Shown here piece after piece: positions 12,397 through 23,079 of a stretch of DNA of 64,000 nt. Positions within the stretch are counted from its first letter, which is position 1. Every line of letters starts with the position of its first letter. The notes beneath the pieces were generated by a model that worked only from the letters and a program-made list of their open reading frames with translations, was not told where the DNA came from and made no database searches. This DNA comes from Sialis fuliginosa. Lineage: Eukaryota > Arthropoda > Insecta > Megaloptera > Sialidae. Location: positions 10,046,501 through 10,110,500 of the forward strand of contig OY540819.1 of NCBI GenBank assembly GCA_961205875.1, read 5' to 3'. Made by a program: the position numbers and the translations under genes.

Positions 12397-12540
12397 AATG
12401 TAAGTTTCTTCTTATAAGTATATATAAAAAAAAAAAAAAATCAACTCATTAAAACCCAGATCATTTTACCTTCTATGCTAATAGCCACCATCGATTTCTA
12501 GATCTATTTCTCGAAATTGAATCGAGATCGACATCCCTGA

Positions 12541-12650
12541 TTATCGCAGATTGTTGCGGTGTATTGATCACAGTGGGCCTTGGACACTGGCAGTAGTAGT
12601 TGCCGCTGCGGTGTGTTTTGTTTTTGTTTTCAAACTCCCGTGTATTAGAG
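12541..12650 (+). repeat. Second copy of a short segment at 11.43 kb
   Basis: cgcagattgttgcggtgtat and gatcacagtgggcc match about 11430-11475 at roughly 85% over ~40 bp. A GC-richer tail (gttgccgctgcggtg) follows. It is probably a remnant of an older element. Confidence 0.4.
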
Positions 12651-12984
12651 ATGAGATTAGGAGATATTAATGATTGCGGTTAATAGGATATGATTTGTTA
12701 GAATTAAACGGATGGGTTGACGTGATGGTATTAATTATACGATGCTGAAGTTAAAGTTGGACGAGAGCACATCTGTGATATGTTTCTTTAATAGCTGTAT
12801 TTATTTTGTTATTATTCCTCTCTGTCAGTTATAATTACTATAACAATAAGATCTTATAGGAGATCTATTACACTTTCTACTAGTTTTTGTTTTTTATGAT
12901 TAAAATTATTTAACTTAGAAAGAAATCAACTATCATGTAACTGAAGAGAAGTAGAAAATATTCGTTATATCAAGTAGTTTGTTA

Positions 12985-13388
12985 CAGTGAGGTTTGTTAT
13001 ATAAAGGTTAGGTTGGTCTACATTCGTTATAACAAGGTAAAAATGTAGCGATGTCTATTTTTTTCGTTGTAGGATTCTCGCCTTCATACTTAATGATTTC
13101 TCGTTTCTTTGCGACGGTTAAGGAACACCTTTTTTGTTTTTCAGCCATTGCAACTTTAAAACTAGCAACAGTGACAAACAGCAAAAAAACAATAATGATT
13201 GTCTTACGAAAAATTTAACGTGTTTGAACCTGTCGAAAAATTCGTTATAAAGACGTTGTTGACAAATGTATTCGTAATACAAAGGTATATTTTGCATTAG
13301 CTTTTACGGGCAGTTCTAGGGGATTTCGAAAAATTTGTTAAATCGAAGAAATCGTTATATTGAGGCTCGTTATATTAAGGATACACTG
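12985..13388. mobile_element. 404-bp pogo/Tigger-like MITE
   Basis: Begins cagtgaggtttgttatataa and ends with an inverted counterpart (gttatattaaggatacactg). TA flanks both (12983-12984, 13389-13390). Extra 'cgttata' subterminal motifs occur at both ends. It is non-coding. Confidence 0.72.
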
Positions 13389-13390
13389 TA

Positions 13391-14114
13391 TTTGTATGTA
13401 TTTAAAAGTCTACAAATATGTAAAGAAAAATATTTAAAAAGCAGTACTATGGGTTGAATTCTTTCAGATATTTATTTCATTGTATTCTTGGAATTAAGAT
13501 AAATTTTTTTGTCCTTTACATCCGGATAAAAATTTATGTAAACAATCTTATTGTAAACATACAACGAGTGGATAAATAAAAACGTATCCTGTTTAACAAC
13601 ATAGTACTTTGAAACTATAAATCATAGAAAACTCGGAATTGTTTTATTGTGTAGTTTAGTTTTACGTATCGTTATTTCAAGTTGGCTAGTTTATTAGGTC
13701 GATGTTAACATTGCAATTGTTTTTGAGTTCACAAAATGAAATTAATATTATATAAATCATTTAGAATTTAGAGTGAATTTAAAAATTTGGCATACAAATA
13801 AAGATACTTATACTAGATTAATATTTTTGTCGAAATAGTGAATTTATAAAGTTTTAGTTCTAAATATGACTGTCATAAATTGAAAAATAAAGTGAGGTTT
13901 ATACAACGATTGAAGAAATAAAAATTAATTAATAATAACTGTAATATTTGTTGTTAAAAATATAATTGTAATATAAAAATATTTACAAATAGAGGCACGT
14001 TATCTTTTGGGCAAAAGACAAAATTTCAGGGGCGCCAAATTAAAGAGAGTTCGAGCTTTTCAGCCAATTATATAATTTTAGTCAAAGATATGATCAAAAT
14101 AATATGATTAACAT
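13391..14114. other. AT-rich non-coding DNA
   Basis: No gene seen. A short GC-richer phrase (caggggcgccaaat) lies near 14028. Confidence 0.45.
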
Positions 14115-14117
14115 TTA

Positions 14118-14421
14118 TGTCCGGTATTATAAAGGAGTTCGCAAATTTGCAAGCTTTCAAGTACTTTCAAATGGGGTATCAAACATAAATGACAGTTCTA
14201 TTTGAGTTTGTGACAGATAATTTCATGCATAGGAAGTAAAACAAAGGTATGTTAACTATATTTAGTAAAGTGTATTTACTAATCTTGAGTAAAAACGGTA
14301 AAAATCAACTTTCTACGCATGAAACTATCTGTTAAAAACTCAAAGAGAATTGTCATATAAGTTTGATACCTCGTTTGAAAGTGTTTGTGTTGTGTTGCAA
14401 GCTCCTTTATAATACCGGACA
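14118..14421. mobile_element. 304-bp PIF/Harbinger-type MITE
   Basis: Left end tgtccggtattataaaggag and right end ctcctttataataccggaca are exact inverted repeats. The arms continue imperfectly (gcaagctttcaagtactttc against gaaagtgtttg...gcaagc). TTA flanks on both sides (14115-14117, 14422-14424) match the TWA target duplication of PIF/Harbinger. It is non-coding. A close relative lies at 23190-23518. Confidence 0.85.
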
Positions 14422-14472
14422 TTAGTCCTTCAAAAGTAAAGTGTGATTAAAATACAACAGATGCTAGAATTC

Positions 14473-14673
14473 CCAAAAATCATCTTCAGTCAAAATAACT
14501 ATCTTGGAAGCCTAGAAGCAAAAACGAACTGCTTGTTATGTATAAAACATATCTACATTAAGTACATACTTTCCGAAATAATCCAAAAATTATATTCAGT
14601 CAAAATAGAAACCGTGAAAGCCTGGAAACGAAAACAAAAAGAAACCGCTTGATTTGTATAAAATACATACACA
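14473..14673 (+). repeat. Tandem pair, ~110-bp period
   Basis: 'ccaaaaatc' with 'ttcagtcaaaata', then 'gaagcctagaagcaaaaacg', then 'gtataaaacatatctacat', recurs 110 bp later as diverged versions starting at 14583. There are two units. The short open frame over them is taken as chance. Confidence 0.6.
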
Positions 14674-14699
14674 TAGAAAGTTTGCGTTAAAACACCGTA

Positions 14700-14895
14700 G
14701 AGTTGTTGTTTGAATGTCGACTTTGTCACGGAAGCAGCAGCACTATTGGGCAGGCGGGTCGTTCGAACCGCACCTTTTCCGCATCCGGAACTGTGCCGCC
14801 GCCATCTGGTGCGAAACAACACGGCGGCGTTGTGTGGCTTCAACGTTTGTTTTAACTTCGCTGTAAATCTTAGCGAAGCTATCACCGCGTTGTTA
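14700..14895. promoter_or_regulatory. GC/CpG-rich island, possible promoter or first exon
   Basis: About 190 bp rich in CpG (for example ccgccgccatctggtgcg and aacacggcggcg) inside very AT-rich DNA. Frames are open on both strands (62 codons +, part of 110 codons -), which is what GC-rich sequence does by chance. No product is recognised and no splice sites are decisive. The island could be a promoter, a non-coding exon or a GC-rich repeat fragment. Confidence 0.25.
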
Positions 14896-15009
14896 TAAAT
14901 TAACTATGGAAACTGTAAAGCTGTGCGATATTTGTATGAATTGCAATTTGGCGTATGCATCATTTTATTTTTTTTATATAAAAACCCAAGGTAGGTATAT
15001 AAAGATATG

Positions 15010-15213
15010 GTAGTCTCATCAGCTCTTTGACCAATCAGCGTTGGCGCGGGAATTGACGTCACCATGCAGACGTATTCAAATGTTATAAATGTATAATAGA
15101 ATATCAATTACAAAAAAATATTTATTTATTCTTGTTTTCAAAACATTTGAATACGTCTTCGTGGTGACGTCAATTCCCGCGCTGCCGCTGATTGGTCAAC
15201 AAGTCTGTCACAA
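15010..15213. mobile_element. Palindromic MITE with CCAAT and CRE motifs
   Basis: Left arm (about 15026-15084) and right arm (about 15142-15204) are near-perfect inverted repeats: ttgaccaatcagcg, gcgcgggaattgacgtcacc, gacgtattcaaatg. Each arm has ATTGG/CCAAT and a perfect TGACGTCA palindrome. A diverged half-copy lies at 46447-46530. No coding sequence and no certain target duplication are seen. Confidence 0.7.
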
Positions 15214-15327
15214 TTTGTATCTGTAATTTTAGCAGGTTTTTTAATTGATGTGTTTGTACAAAATATAACTGATATTTTTGTAAATCTGTTTTACTTTTAT
15301 TAGGATTCCTTAAACATTATCGACGCT

Positions 15328-15500
15328 TATGTCCGGTATTATAAAGAATTTGTTCTATCTGCGAGATGTCAAATCGTTAAGAATTTGTTCGCAATTTTAG
15401 AGCAATGGCAATAAATATATGTATAATAATGTAAATCTGTTATGCAATCCAATGTACACATATCACCACTGCGTACTTCATTCTAGCTTTTGCTTTACTT
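15328..15500 (+). mobile_element. Harbinger-type MITE fragment, second subfamily
   Basis: tgtccggtattataaagaat at the start, followed by tctgcgagatg and a 'atatcaccactgcg' stretch, matches 26766-26870. No right TIR was located, so it is partial. Confidence 0.5.
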
Positions 15501-16197
15501 TTCCTATATAGTTTATAGAGGTATCTACAATAATTATTATTATTTTAAGATCTGTGAAAAAATATCCCTTTAGAACTATTTCATATCTTAAATGAGATAC
15601 GATGAAAGCACTATATATACGTGCTTAAAACAACAATTAAAGGAACATAGTTAAGGAAATAAATTCACTTTATTTATTAAACTTTACGAACTTAATTATT
15701 TTTCAGTACAAACTATAAAAATCAAGGGTACGAAAATTGCTTGAAAATAACAATAACTGGGTACTTGAAACTTTACGTTCCTCAATTCAATAAACGTCTA
15801 AGGAATGTAAACTACACACATATATTTTAAAGGACTCACAATTCCTTAGAACGAAAATGGAGAGAGGTGCGATAGTAAAGCGGCAAATAAAGAAATATTA
15901 AGCACATAAAGTCAACGAAACGACACGGAGAGAATGTAGGGGGTGAAAGGAGACAGTCGGCGGTGGGTGGTGAGCAGCTGTGCGACAGGAAAAGGATGAT
16001 GAGAGTGTAATAAAGGATAAGAACATCAGTGTTGAATTATGGAAGCGAGTAACGTTCGTAAATAATAACGTCGGATACGTACGTCATCTTTTGTAACTCC
16101 TTAAAAAATATACCAACTTCTTCTAGAAACCTAATACACAACAAAATAAAGTAATAGTGCCACATACTATTTGTTACATTCATTATATTAGTTTGTC
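15501..16197. other. Non-coding DNA with a purine-rich patch
   Basis: 15850-16020 is less AT-rich and purine-biased (gagagaatgtagggggtgaa) and looks non-repetitive within the window. No frame or RNA gene is recognised. Confidence 0.35.
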
Positions 16198-16200
16198 TTA

Positions 16201-16308
16201 TGACGTGTTTAGACCAAGAAGACAAAACAGCAACAAAAATGTTTCGTTGTTATTTTGTAAAAAAAAAAACAGCTTGTTTGGTTTTGCCTTTCTAGTCTAA
16301 ACATGGCA
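16201..16308. mobile_element. 108-bp TTA-flanked palindromic MITE, copy 1
   Basis: Ends tgacgtgtttagaccaagaa and (ttctagtctaaacatggca) are inverted repeats. TTA flanks both (16198-16200, 16309-16311). The left arm carries gacaaaacagcaaca, shared with the copy at 32638-32776. PIF/Harbinger-type by target duplication. Confidence 0.78.
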
Positions 16309-16424
16309 TTAGAATAACACATAACTCAAAAACTGATCTCCACTTTTTAGTTATAGTGTAGTTGTACAATAGAAATCGTCTAAAAGTCGAAGAAAATATT
16401 CGTTCCCTTCACTTCAGGCTCCAA

Positions 16425-16660
16425 AACCTCTATTATATACTCGATGTTTAAATCCTCTATAAATAACTAATTAATGTTTCCCTATACAGTTTTACTCTCT
16501 TTAAAGTAAAGTTATGGTTTTACAACCTCTATAACTCGACAACGCATAACATAGAGGTTAAATCTCTATAAGTCGAATATGTGCTTGTAAAAATATCTTC
16601 TACTTGCAACTCTCTATAAGTCGAAACCTCTTTACCTCGAATTTTTAGTGTTTCCCTTGA
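16425..16660. mobile_element. Pogo/Tigger-like remnant with repeated TIR motifs
   Basis: Several copies of a 'ctctataa-tcga' motif (near 16530, 16563, 16615) resemble Tigger/pogo TIRs. No clean pair of ends with TA flanks could be set, so this is a rearranged remnant. Confidence 0.45.
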
Positions 16661-16664
16661 ACGA

Positions 16665-16990
16665 AACGTTCTCTGTCTATTTGTCTGTCCGTTAGTGCGC
16701 TTATCACTCGAGAACTACTTATCCGATTTACGTTTTTTTTTTATTCATAGATATATTATTTACTCTTTAGTATATATTTTGTTACGTTAGATAACATAAT
16801 GAATAAGCAGTGACGATAATAGTATATCAAGTCGGAAAAAGTACTCTGCCTAAACCGTTATATATTAAACAATATAATGTAGTAAATAATAGTGTAGAAT
16901 AAAAAGATCTAAAATAACTATATTTTTTCAAAAATTCTAAACAATAATTTGTAGTCTACGCAAGCGAAGCCGTGGGCATAGCTAGTATAT
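16665..16990 (-). repeat. Interspersed repeat 'tctacgcgagcgaagccg' family, partial inverted copy
   Basis: Read on the minus strand it begins with a tagctatgcccacggcttcg-type head and ends in a GACAGA-rich tail. Matches to 38428-39320 include the head, 'gttagataacataa', 'caagtcggaaaaa' and 'ctgcctaaaccgtt'. It is about 570 bp shorter than the other copy through internal loss. Insect repeats with such a head and tail are abundant; class is not assigned. Confidence 0.65.
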
Positions 16991-19497
16991 TATTGCCCGA
17001 TTTCTGCAAATTACACGGTATCTATGCGATACCGGTAGCGGTACCAGACCATTTATCATAGTGACCAACGAAGCCGAATAGACAGATTTCTCCAGCTGTT
17101 TGACAATTACATTATTCTATGTTTACCTCAGTTGGTACTAACTGTTTTCTAGTTATTTTTAAGTATATTTCCAACTTCGGGGTTGGACACACGTTTGAAA
17201 AATTTAAAAAGTGACAGATTGCTTTATTATATTCAAGTGTTTATGAAATATTATATTTTAAATGCATACATATATATTATGATAAAACACAAAAAGTATA
17301 ACAATAATTAAGTATTTACAAGAAAGGAATAAAAAAAGGCAATGAAAATTGAAAATGTTTCTTATTTCACATAATTATTTTAATTAAGAAGGCATCATTG
17401 CAAACAAAAAACTGACTTCAATTCTTTACATGCAAAAAAAGGTGAAAACTTATGACAAAAATTGAACAAACTACAATACAATGTAAGTATTAATAAAAAA
17501 TACATCAATTCATATTTCTTTATAATAAAAACTATTTAATTAATTTTAGATTGAAACGTATGCTGGTCAAGTAGTATTTGAAATAAACTGAAAATTGATG
17601 ATAAAATCAGAAAATGCCTTCAAACTGTGATTTGTACTGGACAATAATCCATTTGACTAAAGTACTATAAAATATGGCAATGGTAAAAATTTTCACTGAT
17701 CCATACATACAAATTTTTCTCAATTCATAGATTACAGAGTACACAAACAAACTCATTCTATATAATTATTCGGTATTTTTTGTTTAAATAAATTATTTAA
17801 AAACAGTTCATTGTAAGATTGAGTTAAATTTCTTCTCTAAAATAACTACTTTTGCCACCAAAGTTTCGGGGGAGCAGAGATCGTCTTAACCAAGAATAAT
17901 TTACATGTGCCACCCACGTTATACAGTCAACTTTTTCAATAAAAACAGTGATATTTTGGAAAATTTTAAATATATTAATGTCATTCATTGTTCATATTTA
18001 ACATAAAAATAAATAAAATTCAGTAAAATTAGTTTCGGGAACCTTGCTTCTGGAAAAATTCTAAACAAAATCAAATACATTATTAAAATTAATCTTTTAT
18101 TTTTTCAGATATTACATCTACCTACTGATAATACACAAATAATTAAAGCAATACAACAGCATCATCAATATACTGTTTTGTTATTACGGTAACAGCTTTA
18201 TTCAACGGTAGCTCCTAAAAAACACACACAAGACATTAGCAATAACATAATACATACAAAACAGTTGAATTATTATTATTGTTGATAATATTAATATGTA
18301 AATCTCAATAAAATATATAAAATTATAATCTGTAACATATGTTAATTATATAATTTAATTTAGTTAAGCCTCGTTTACATTAGGATACTTGTACCGTGAT
18401 ACTTATGTCTAATATCTGACACTAAATTGCATATACTGTTTACATCTAAAATAATTGTGACATAAATTATATTCGGCATTTGATTTATTCCACATTCAGT
18501 CGGTATCATGAAATTGAAAAATAAATGATTTTAATTCTTTAACATTCTTTACATCAACGTATATAAATGTATCGAGAGAAATATCAGCAAGTGAATATAT
18601 AAGTGTCAGACACATATTCTATAGAGTTTACATTGGTCAAAATAAATGTCGGATATAAATCGCATGTAATAAATGTCAGATGTAAACGAGGCTTTAAATA
18701 TATATATATTTTTTTTAAATAAATCTTATTAACTATGTTGCATTTATTTTAATACATTGTCATAAATATATTCATAATTAAGACAGCTTCTTACCTTCAA
18801 ATAATAACTTGTTCGGTTCTGATTTAAAAAATTTTCGGCATGAATTATCATAAATTTATTTCAGATTAATTGAAAACTGCTGTTTCTTCTTTAACGTAGT
18901 TTGTACTTTCATTATCACTGAAGGAACTCTTCGACAGTTGACGATGATTTCATTCTTTTTCCTATTAAAATAAAATTATACATATTTATATTATAAAATT
19001 TTAAGCATGCATAAGTAATATGTTTATTTAATTGAAATAATGGCATTTGAAACTTACCCTTTCAAAAAATCATTTTAATGTACAACGGGGCACGGGATCG
19101 TTTTCAATTTACTTCAAAATCAAAAAAATCTCTACTATGTAGAAATCTTTGTAAACTGACATAAGAACATCTGTAAGCAGCCATATTTTATTTCGTAATA
19201 TGATGATAAATAAGCATTATGCGCATGCGTCAAAGGCTATCGGCCAGATATCGGGTGGCATAGGTGCTGTTAGCGGTACCTGCCGTCCTGGCGATAACTT
19301 GTGTTTATTTGAGTCGTTTTTCGCTTCTAAACTAGCCTATCAGGAAAAAACGGGTGGTATCACTGGTTGATGACAGAACTTTTGCAACTTTTAGTTGAGA
19401 TAACTGAGCCAGTACCGTTCATAAAATGCATTTTTCTACTTAACGGATGTGATACCAGCTGACAAACTGATAAAGTGCACAGAAGAAATCGGGCATA
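16991..19497. mobile_element. Possible 2.5-kb DNA element with gcccgatttct ends
   Basis: tattgcccgatttct at the left and agaaatcgggcata at the right are inverted repeats of about 14 bp. Subterminal GC-richer blocks near both ends share 'cggtac' and related phrases. No transposase frame and no certain target duplication are seen. It abuts the repeat ending at 16990 and contains the MITE at 18366. It may be two unrelated ends. Confidence 0.35.
18366..18694. mobile_element. 329-bp MITE with aagcctcgtttaca ends
   Basis: Left end aagcctcgtttacat and right end atgtaaacgaggctt are exact inverted repeats. Internal short motifs (atgtc-ata-) recur. The flanks are AT-rich and leave the target duplication ambiguous (TA, TTA or TTAA). 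It is non-coding. Confidence 0.7.
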
Positions 19498-19499
19498 TA

Positions 19500-20360
19500 A
19501 ATGTCAAATATTCGTTTATTAAAGAGAAGTTACATATCAATAATCAATCAAAAATGTACAGAATTTAAATAAGTAAATTGTTACTGCAAAACTTCTAAGG
19601 AATTCCAGCAACCTACGAATTATAAGCATATATTTACATGAATTATTTAAATTACTAGTGGAAAAATATATATATAATACTTAATTTACATGTTCCACAT
19701 AATGTGAATCAATAAAAAATTCCTCTAATATTCTTTAAATCATTCACAAAGGCTACTATTAAAAAGTTCTCAATACTTAAATCGACTTTACAGCACAAAA
19801 AGTACCTAATGACACGGTAAACAAATAGATTTTCAAGAACAAAACCTTCTTGTAATTTAACTTTACACAAAGAAATTTACTTGTACAAATTGAACAGAAA
19901 CTGATGAAACATGTACATAGTTATCAGATTTATCAACAGAATAAACGCTTTGCAAACACAAAAAATAGAAATACCGAAGTTTTTCACGCAATGTAGTAGC
20001 TAAAAATGGATTAGACATGGGGAGGGGGCGTGGTCGTTAGAATAAAACAAAACCTTGCGCGGATATGCATGCCATAAAGTGAATTATTATAAGCACGCAT
20101 TGCATATACTATGTGGTAGTAGAAATAACGATAAGGGTAGTTGCATTGTGAAAATATTTATGTTCTAATTAAAGCTACAATCATAATAGTTAATTATTAT
20201 AAAATAGTATGTATTAACTTATTGTATATTCTTTGTAGCATAAGTTATAACGATAAGGGTAGTTGCATTATAAAAATATTTATGTTCAAATGAAATATTT
20301 TTTTATAAAAAAATTTATACTAGTTGAAATGTTATTCATATTATTACATACCTGATGTTT
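19500..20360. other. AT-rich non-coding DNA
   Basis: A direct repeat of 'acgataagggtagttgcatt' occurs near 20127 and 20249, about 122 bp apart, each followed by aaaatatttatgttc. No gene seen. Confidence 0.5.
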
Positions 20361-20363
20361 TAT

Positions 20364-20941
20364 AAAGACTTTCTAGCGGATTATTTTCAAAATAACGCAT
20401 TTTCAGACAAAAGTTTCATAGTTTCTAGGGGCCTAAATATTGGCATTATGGGGTAACATTAGAAAGGTCACTTTAGAAAATCCAGAAATTTCTCTTTGGT
20501 TTGCTGCTTATCATAAAAAATGGACAAGATTGAAATTTGAAAAAGAAAAATTGAATCTAAAAACCGATCAAAGTGACCTTTCTAATGTTACCCCATAATG
20601 ACAATATTTAGCCCTCTCGAAACCATGAAACATTGAAATAAATTTCAATTTGTTAATAATAGGGAAAGGGGGTCTTGACGGTCTTAGGGCATTGGATAGT
20701 CTTAAAGTTAATGATGTAAGCTATATTTAAAAAAAATTGTAGTTGTAGGATCGCGCCAAGCTGGGATATTACCTATTCAACTTATTTGTTAATTTATCGA
20801 TTTTAATTTGTTATCGATAGTGACCTTTCTAATGTCACCCCATATTGTCAATATTTAGTCCTCTCCAAACCATGAAACTTTTGTCTCAAACATTTTTTCT
20901 GAAAATTCGTTATTTTGGAAATAATTTGCTGGAAAATCTTT
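20364..20941. mobile_element. Nested foldback element
   Basis: Left arm from 20364 (aaagactttctagcggatta) pairs with the right arm ending at 20941 (ccagcaaattatttcc when read inverted). Both arms carry ggggtaacattagaaaggtc or its complement. A second inverted copy of the inner part lies at 20566-20631, so a short foldback sits inside or has duplicated the longer one. A satellite-like monomer (20640-20812) lies between them. Confidence 0.6.
20640..20812 (+). repeat. ~160-bp satellite-like monomer, copy 1 (uninterrupted)
   Basis: Runs from 'caatttgttaataataggg' through 'agggcattggatagtc', 'ttaaagttaatgatgtaagc', 'caagctgggatatta' and back into 'aacttatttgttaattta'. The end re-enters the start of the unit, so the sequence behaves like one period of a tandem repeat. 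Other copies at 23080-23560 (interrupted) and 57240-57395. The junction ggatagtcttaaagtt is the empty site of the MITE at 23190. Confidence 0.65.
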
Positions 20942-21025
20942 AAAAAAAAAACCCGGTATATCGTACAGACGTTATAGTAAAAAGGGTATAGTGTTGTACA
21001 AAAAACGTTAAAATATAAATTATTA

Positions 21026-21165
21026 TTTTTACTTTCTTATACAGCCTTATGTGCAAGTGTATTGTTCAGCTGATAATTTTCGAATTCTAGATTTTGATGC
21101 AAATATCCTAACCTCACCTTCCCTGAATCAATTCTGACTATTTTAGCCATGATGTATATGCTTAT
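21026..21165 (+). repeat. Dispersed repeat fragment (related to 28.1 and 52.3 kb)
   Basis: 'tttttactttcttata' and 'attctgactattttagccatgatgtat' link this to 28131-28375 and 52320-52610. Confidence 0.45.
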
Positions 21166-21814
21166 GTTAGGATATAATATAAAATTTGGAAAAATACGTG
21201 CTTTTGATATAATTTGATGTATATTTTATTGATAAATATAAATATTATTTTTATTACCATTTTATTAAGAACAATCTCTCAAAATTAATATAACAAAATA
21301 ATTCGACTATATTTGTTTAAATAAACAAATATATACACAATAGTATATTTACTCTATATTGTACTACCCGAATTAACAATATTAATCACATTGATATTTA
21401 CTATGAGGCACTTGTAAAAGTGATATGAACTAACGTATTATAAAAACGTTTTATTTAAATAAAAAAATCTATACATTTATTTGTTGTTAAAAATTATTTT
21501 ATTTATATATTTGATCACGAATAAAATCGAAATTAAAATAAAATTCGATAACTAGCATGGAAGTTTTATTTGGGAACATTTATTATATAATACTGTAATT
21601 AGAATTAATAATGCAATTAGAAAACATCAATGCCGAACAAAAGCATTTTTAATCAAACACTATATGCATGGTTTAAACTTTAAAACTGGCCATACATCGA
21701 TGCATTTCGTAAATTAACGCGCACGGTACAATATCTATGCATAACTAAAATTTACAGACACAAACTGCTGCTCTGTTCAAGTGGGTCGTACTACAATGAA
21801 AGTATACATAATAT
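21166..21814. other. Very AT-rich non-coding DNA
   Basis: No gene, repeat boundary or RNA gene recognised. Confidence 0.5.
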
Positions 21815-22645
21815 AATAAAATATCGGTATGGAGAACCATACATGACTTCCATGTTCTATCTATCTTTTTAAATAATTTTTAAATATACATTATTTAATT
21901 TTAAATATTTTATTTATATAACCTACTACTATGAATATACATATCGTAATACATTAAAAAAACATATATACTTACAACGGTTACAGCTCTTTTTGCCATT
22001 TGTATATAAATATTAGTTTTCTAATGTCAAAAACATAATTCACATTCGTAGAAAAACTAATTTGACAATTTGAATTTAGTTGCATTTGTTTCCAAGGCAA
22101 CATGAATTAATGACATATTAGTATTTAAAATTCAAATTTTAAGTGTGTTTTTCATCCCTTTAATGGCTGTTTAGGCATGTACAAATAATAAATGTTCCTT
22201 AGATTCAATTGAACTGCAAATGTACCAAATCTTATCAAAATTAGTGAGATAATACTCGCAATATTCATTTTTTTGACGAAAAAAGTTACAAAATTTCGAA
22301 TATTTCCAAAACCCCTTATCCGATTAGCACCAAAATCAATAGGTCTGGAGTACTCACTGAGACAAATATTTTCCCCAAAAATAATTCAGATCGGTGCATT
22401 TTTACAGTAGTTATCGTGAACGAAAAAAAAATCTACATCCTGACAGACAGACACACAGACACACGCACAGCCGCCATGCGGAAATTAACTTTTCTTTACG
22501 TTTTGAAGTTAGTACAATCAGAATTTGTCATTTTCTCGGACACGATTTTTCGATGGTATTACAATACTTCCATTTCCTTCGGAACATGGAAGTAAAAACA
22601 TTTTATCAGCCTCTGCACGTATAATAAAAATCACGCTTTAGGTTG
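21815..22645 (+). repeat. Interspersed repeat with GACAGACACACA core, copy 1
   Basis: The left piece (aaaatatcggtatggagaac) and right piece (agccgccatgcgg, ctttacgttttgaagtta, aatacttccatttc, ggaacatggaagtaaaa) both recur in inverted order at 63090-63440. A 76-codon open frame at 22394-22624 covers the simple repeat and is not a gene. Confidence 0.6.
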
Positions 22646-23079
22646 TACTTGTTTTTTTATAAAGTACTGATCTGTGTCCTATTACCATAATAACATTTTA
22701 TGGTGACAAGGGAACTAGCCACAAGGATTCATGTCCTCTATGCACGATGCGTAGTGTAAAAATAACATTTAACGGTAGATTTATATACTTTTTGTTTGTA
22801 TTTTTATTTAATACACCAGGAAACGCGTGTCTTCCGCTTTGTCTACAACTGTTTTATGTTTTATATCGTTTCTTTACGGGTTTTGTCACTTTTGTTTGAA
22901 ATTTTGAGCTCCTTAAAACTACTAAGCTTCCACAGTGTTCTGTAATATCAAAAATCCTTAAGATTTTAACATATAGAGATAAAATAATTCAATATTATAA
23001 TAAAACATACATTTAATTAATTTATTGCTAAAATTAAATTAAATTAACATACTTAATAAAAAAAAATGAAATAACTATA

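Noticed and set aside
22394-22624. A His/Arg-rich small protein
   Set aside because: It is the translation of a GACAGACACACA tract inside a dispersed repeat found again at 63.1-63.4 kb.
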